Source: Sphaerotilus sp.
GTDB taxonomy: Bacteria; Pseudomonadota; Gammaproteobacteria; Burkholderiales; Burkholderiaceae_C
Reading direction: 5' to 3'
DNA length: 50,878 bases
Assembly: GCA_013299055.1 (NCBI GenBank)
Contig: JAAFKB010000019.1
Span: forward strand, 1 to 50,878
Shown: positions 47,707-50,878 of the stretch, one piece after another
How positions within the stretch are numbered: position 1 is the first letter of the stretch
Layout: each line of letters starts with the position of its first letter
Position numbers and translations under genes: made by a program
Notes under the pieces: generated by a model
What the model saw: only the letters and a program-made list of their open reading frames with translations
Told to the model about the DNA's origin: nothing
Databases searched by the model: none

Positions 47707-48558
47707 TCAGAGGTCGATTTCCATGCGGTCGGCAGCCAGCTCGACGCCGTGCTGCGCCAGCTCCCGCTGCACACGGTCCCGCCCCGCATCCCACGCCGGC
47801 ATGGCCATCAGCACCTTGCGGCGCGCGCGCACCCGGTCGAGCTGCGCAAACACCCCGGACACAGCGGGCACCGGCGCCTCCGCAGCCGCGTCCGGCCAGT
47901 CGTCCACGCGGTCGTCGGCCAGCAGCAGGCAATCGGCTTGCTGCATCCACGCCACGGCCTCGAAACCAGCTGCCGCCAGGCTGCGAGCGCAGAAGAAGCG
48001 CTGCCCCGTCACCAGATCCCGCACGGCCAGCGCGATGGTTTCGCCCACCTCGGAGGATGCTGGCTGCGCGGCGTGGTGCGGCAGCGGTCCGTCGGTGGCG
48101 ACCGCCGTGAACTCCAGCGTGGGCTGGCCCTCGATGTGGAACACCGCCTCGCGCGACTCGCCCGCCACCGGGATCACATGCCACTGCACCCCGCAGTAAT
48201 GCTCCAGCAGCGGCAGCACCGGCAGCGTGTGCGTCAGTTCCTCGAACACGGCCGGTGTGGCATAGAGGTGGATCGGAGCCCCATCGCGCAGACTGAGCAA
48301 GCCGGTGACGTGGTCCACTTGCGCGTCGGTCAGCACCACCGCACGCACCGCGGCATCCGGCAATCCGGGATGGCGCAGCAGCCGGGCATCGGTCGAGAGC
48401 TGCGTGGCCACCGACGGTGACACGTTCACCAGCACCCAGTGCAGCCCATCACCCGACAGCGCCACGGCACCCGGCACCCGGGTCGAATCCGCCACGCGGC
48501 GGGCACACTGCACGAGCGGCACGGCGTCATCCCCACCCTTGAGTACTACCAGTTTCAT
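47707..48558 (-). CDS. Divergent PqqB-like metallo-beta-lactamase-fold protein
   Basis: A 283-residue protein with clear relation to PqqB, the PQQ biosynthesis hydroxylase: GDGLHWVLVNVSPSVATQL, VVLTDAQVDHVTGLLSLRDGAP, LPLLEHYCGVQWH and the ending MEIDL all align. The PqqB N-terminal glycine loop and WNCNCxxC cysteine motif are absent (only VQCARR), and the C-terminal HINNTNP motif is replaced by AMPAWDAG. It is therefore likely to lack the native metal site. ATG 48558 follows a strong GAGGGGGG eight bases upstream; the longer open frame is not used. It leads the ABC-propeller operon. True PqqB is expected elsewhere. Confidence 0.82.
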   Translation of the reverse strand: MKLVVLKGGDDAVPLVQCARRVADSTRVPGAVALSGDGLHWVLVNVSPSVATQLSTDARLLRHPGLPDAAVRAVVLTDAQVDHVTGLLSLRDGAPIHLYATPAVFEELTHTLPVLPLLEHYCGVQWHVIPVAGESREAVFHIEGQPTLEFTAVATDGPLPHHAAQPASSEVGETIALAVRDLVTGQRFFCARSLAAAGFEAVAWMQQADCLLLADDRVDDWPDAAAEAPVPAVSGVFAQLDRVRARRKVLMAMPAWDAGRDRVQRELAQHGVELAADRMEIDL

Positions 48559-48604
48559 GAAGAAGCCCCCCTCATGGTCCTCACAATGCATTGAACAGCA
48601 TGCG

Positions 48605-48618
48605 GCAACCTGTGTCCC
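48605..48618 (-). promoter_or_regulatory. Candidate sigma54 (-24/-12) promoter
   Basis: On the minus strand, GG (48618-48617) is followed after ten bases by GC (48606-48605), in the context GGGACACAGGTTGC. This fits the invariant GG-N10-GC spacing of sigma54 promoters and lies ~47 bases upstream of the PqqB-like start. An upstream dyad (48738-48754) could bind an activator. The match outside the invariant bases is imperfect. Confidence 0.35.
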
Positions 48619-48627
48619 GGTCGTCGT

Positions 48628-48650
48628 CTCTTGCCTGGTTTTTGCAAGAG
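48628..48650. repeat. Inverted repeat CTCTTGC-N9-GCAAGAG
   Basis: A perfect 7-bp dyad with a 9-base spacer in the divergent intergenic region between the PqqB-like and the metallo-beta-lactamase-fold genes. It lies just upstream of the candidate sigma54 promoter. It may be an operator; no regulator gene is in the window. Confidence 0.4.
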
Positions 48651-48737
48651 CCATGCCGGTGTGGACGCTGGCCTTGCGGCATTCAGCGCCACGGTACCCC
48701 CCCACGGTGACAGCAGGCCCGCACTATCGGCATCAGC

Positions 48738-48754
48738 TGTTCCATTGCGGAACA
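48738..48754. promoter_or_regulatory. Palindrome TGTTCC-N5-GGAACA, possible activator site
   Basis: A perfect 6-bp inverted repeat with a 5-base centre (ATTGC). It is about 120 bases upstream of the candidate -24 box and 34 bases before the divergent gene at 48789, a position that suits an enhancer-type activator for one side or an operator for the other. Function is inferred. Confidence 0.45.
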
Positions 48755-48788
48755 CCATCGTTTCAAACCTGACACAGGGGCAACCCGT

Positions 48789-49748
48789 ATGCGACGGAAG
48801 TGGACAGCGGCGGGACAGCGGGCATGGCACGGGCTGGCCGCGCTTGTGTTGGCGGGTGGCGGGTGCGGCTCTGTCGTGGCCGCGTGTCCGGCCCCAGCGA
48901 TCGCGCTGGAGCCGCTGGCCCCCGGCGTGTGGCGCGTGCCCGGTGCCGCAGGTGGGGGAGACAGCGACACCACGAACGGCGGTGCCGTATCGAATCTGCT
49001 GGCGGTGCGCGAGGGGCGGCGGCTGTGGCTGATCGGCAGCGGCCCCTCGGCGCGCTACGCCCAGGCACTGGCGTGCCGGCTGCGGCAGGTAGCGGGGCAG
49101 GCGGTGACGGATGTGGTGGCGCCATGGCCACGGCCGGAGCTGGTGCTGGGGCAGACCGGCTGGGCAGGGGCACGGCGCTGGGCACACGCCGACGTGGCGC
49201 AGGCGATGGCCGAACGCTGCCCGCGCTGCATCGAGCGGTTGCGCCAGCGGCTCGGCCCGGCGGCGACCGACCTCGGCCCTGATTCCATCGCCCTGCCCAC
49301 CCACCGCTTGCACGGTGACCACGGCGTGCTCGGCCCGCTGCGCTGGTGGCGCCTGCAACGCAGCGCGGACACGGCGGTCACGGTCTGGTCACTGCCGCGT
49401 GCGCGGCTGCTCACCGCACACGGACTGCTCTGGGCCGACGGGGCACCGGACCTGCGCGATGCGGAGTCGGAACACCTGCAGCAGTCCTGGGCGCGCATGC
49501 AGGCGCTGGCCACCGAGGGCGATCGGTGGGTGCCCGAGCAAGGCCCGTTGCAGGGCCACGCCGCGCCGCTGCAGCACCGTGCGTATCTGCAGGCACTGCA
49601 CACAGCGGTCGTGCAGGCGCAGGAGCGGGGGGGACTGGAGTCGGAGCCGGCACCCGTGCTGGACGGCGTGGCAGCGGCGTTCCACCGAGGAGGACGCCAT
49701 GCGCTGAACTGGCAGCACGTCTGGCGGGAAGCGGAGAAAGGGTGGTGA
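48789..49748 (+). CDS. Secreted metallo-beta-lactamase-fold protein with lost metal motif
   Basis: A 319-residue exported protein: Arg/Lys n-region, hydrophobic core HGLAALVLAGGG, then VVAACPAP. The mature part follows the metallo-beta-lactamase fold as in proteins of PQQ-linked clusters: PLAPGVWRVPG, NGGAVSNLLAVREGRRLWLIGSGPS and VTDVVAPWPRPELVLGQ. The last segment occupies the place of the HxHxDH zinc motif but has WPRPE instead, so catalysis is doubtful. ATG 48789 has AGGGG eight bases upstream. It is divergent from the PqqB-like operon. Confidence 0.72.
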   Translation: MRRKWTAAGQRAWHGLAALVLAGGGCGSVVAACPAPAIALEPLAPGVWRVPGAAGGGDSDTTNGGAVSNLLAVREGRRLWLIGSGPSARYAQALACRLRQVAGQAVTDVVAPWPRPELVLGQTGWAGARRWAHADVAQAMAERCPRCIERLRQRLGPAATDLGPDSIALPTHRLHGDHGVLGPLRWWRLQRSADTAVTVWSLPRARLLTAHGLLWADGAPDLRDAESEHLQQSWARMQALATEGDRWVPEQGPLQGHAAPLQHRAYLQALHTAVVQAQERGGLESEPAPVLDGVAAAFHRGGRHALNWQHVWREAEKGW

Positions 49749-49777
49749 GTGCCGGTATCCACCAGGCAAAGCGACCA

Positions 49778-49817
49778 CAGAGGTCGTGCGGGCGCTGCGC
49801 CGACGCCACGACCTCTG
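49778..49817. terminator. Hairpin between convergent genes, possible bidirectional terminator
   Basis: A perfect 11-bp stem (CAGAGGTCGTG with CACGACCTCTG) encloses an 18-base loop that holds a small GGCG/CGCC stem. It lies between the convergent metallo-beta-lactamase-fold gene and acs. No strong T tract is present on either side. Confidence 0.5.
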
Positions 49818-49836
49818 ATTCGATCGCTCACACCAC

Positions 49837-50878
<1,042 letters not shown>

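Noticed and set aside
48660..48690. Plus-strand sigma54-like sequence TGGACGCTGGCCTTGC before the divergent metallo-beta-lactamase-fold gene
   Set aside because: The GG and GC are 11 bases apart instead of 10, so the invariant spacing is not met.

Overview
The window is GC-rich, gene-dense chromosomal DNA from a betaproteobacterium of the order Burkholderiales. The evidence is the order tpiA-secG-tRNA-Leu(GAG)-nuoA..N-DUF2818, a small Trp-rich protein of the betaproteobacterial type, and a Bug-type solute-binding protein. The Leptothrix/Sphaerotilus/Rubrivivax group is a plausible home, but this is a guess from gene content. I see no insertion sequence, integrase, CRISPR array or rRNA. Nearly all genes are packed head to tail, and no gap between genes exceeds 300 bases.

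Layout. (1) 1-12.6 kb, mixed housekeeping and signalling: the 3' end of gcvP, a threonine aldolase, a YpfH-type esterase, a scattered set of chemotaxis-like genes (MCP/CheZ-like coiled-coil protein, degenerate receiver, CheW, membrane HAMP protein) around aroC, a CBS-domain protein, an O-acetylhomoserine sulfhydrylase, an alpha/beta hydrolase, a YihY membrane protein, a DUF2069 protein, a D-2-hydroxyacid-type FAD dehydrogenase and DUF1178. (2) 12.6-29.7 kb, minus strand: tpiA, secG, tRNA-Leu, the complete 14-gene respiratory complex I operon nuoA-N, then DUF2818 and a NUDIX hydrolase. (3) 29.7-38.4 kb, minus strand: a quinone oxidoreductase, pnp and rpsO, an aminotransferase, a branched-chain-amino-acid-type binding protein, tsaD, lgt and the Trp-rich protein. 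(4) 38.6-40.2 kb, plus strand: a class I cytochrome c and an AT-richer acyltransferase that looks acquired. (5) 40.3-49.8 kb: a minus-strand operon-like run of ten genes headed by a divergent PqqB-like protein. It continues with an ABC ATPase, a YVTN beta-propeller, a periplasmic binding protein and an ABC-2 permease (the gene set known from PQQ-dependent alcohol dehydrogenase loci), then an ExbB/TolQ-like and ExbD-like pair, a small membrane protein, a lipoprotein and a Bug protein. A second degenerate metallo-beta-lactamase-fold protein is transcribed divergently. (6) The window ends in acetyl-CoA synthetase (acs), cut by the right edge.

How the parts fit. Complex I, cytochrome c, Acs and the PQQ-associated cluster are consistent with an aerobic respirer that oxidises alcohols in the periplasm and feeds acetate into acetyl-CoA. 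No PQQ dehydrogenase lies inside the window. The most unusual region is 40.3-49.8 kb: PQQ-type ABC genes next to a proton-channel-like pair, and two metallo-beta-lactamase-fold proteins that have lost most or all expected metal ligands. A sigma54-like promoter and an upstream dyad lie in the divergent intergenic region.
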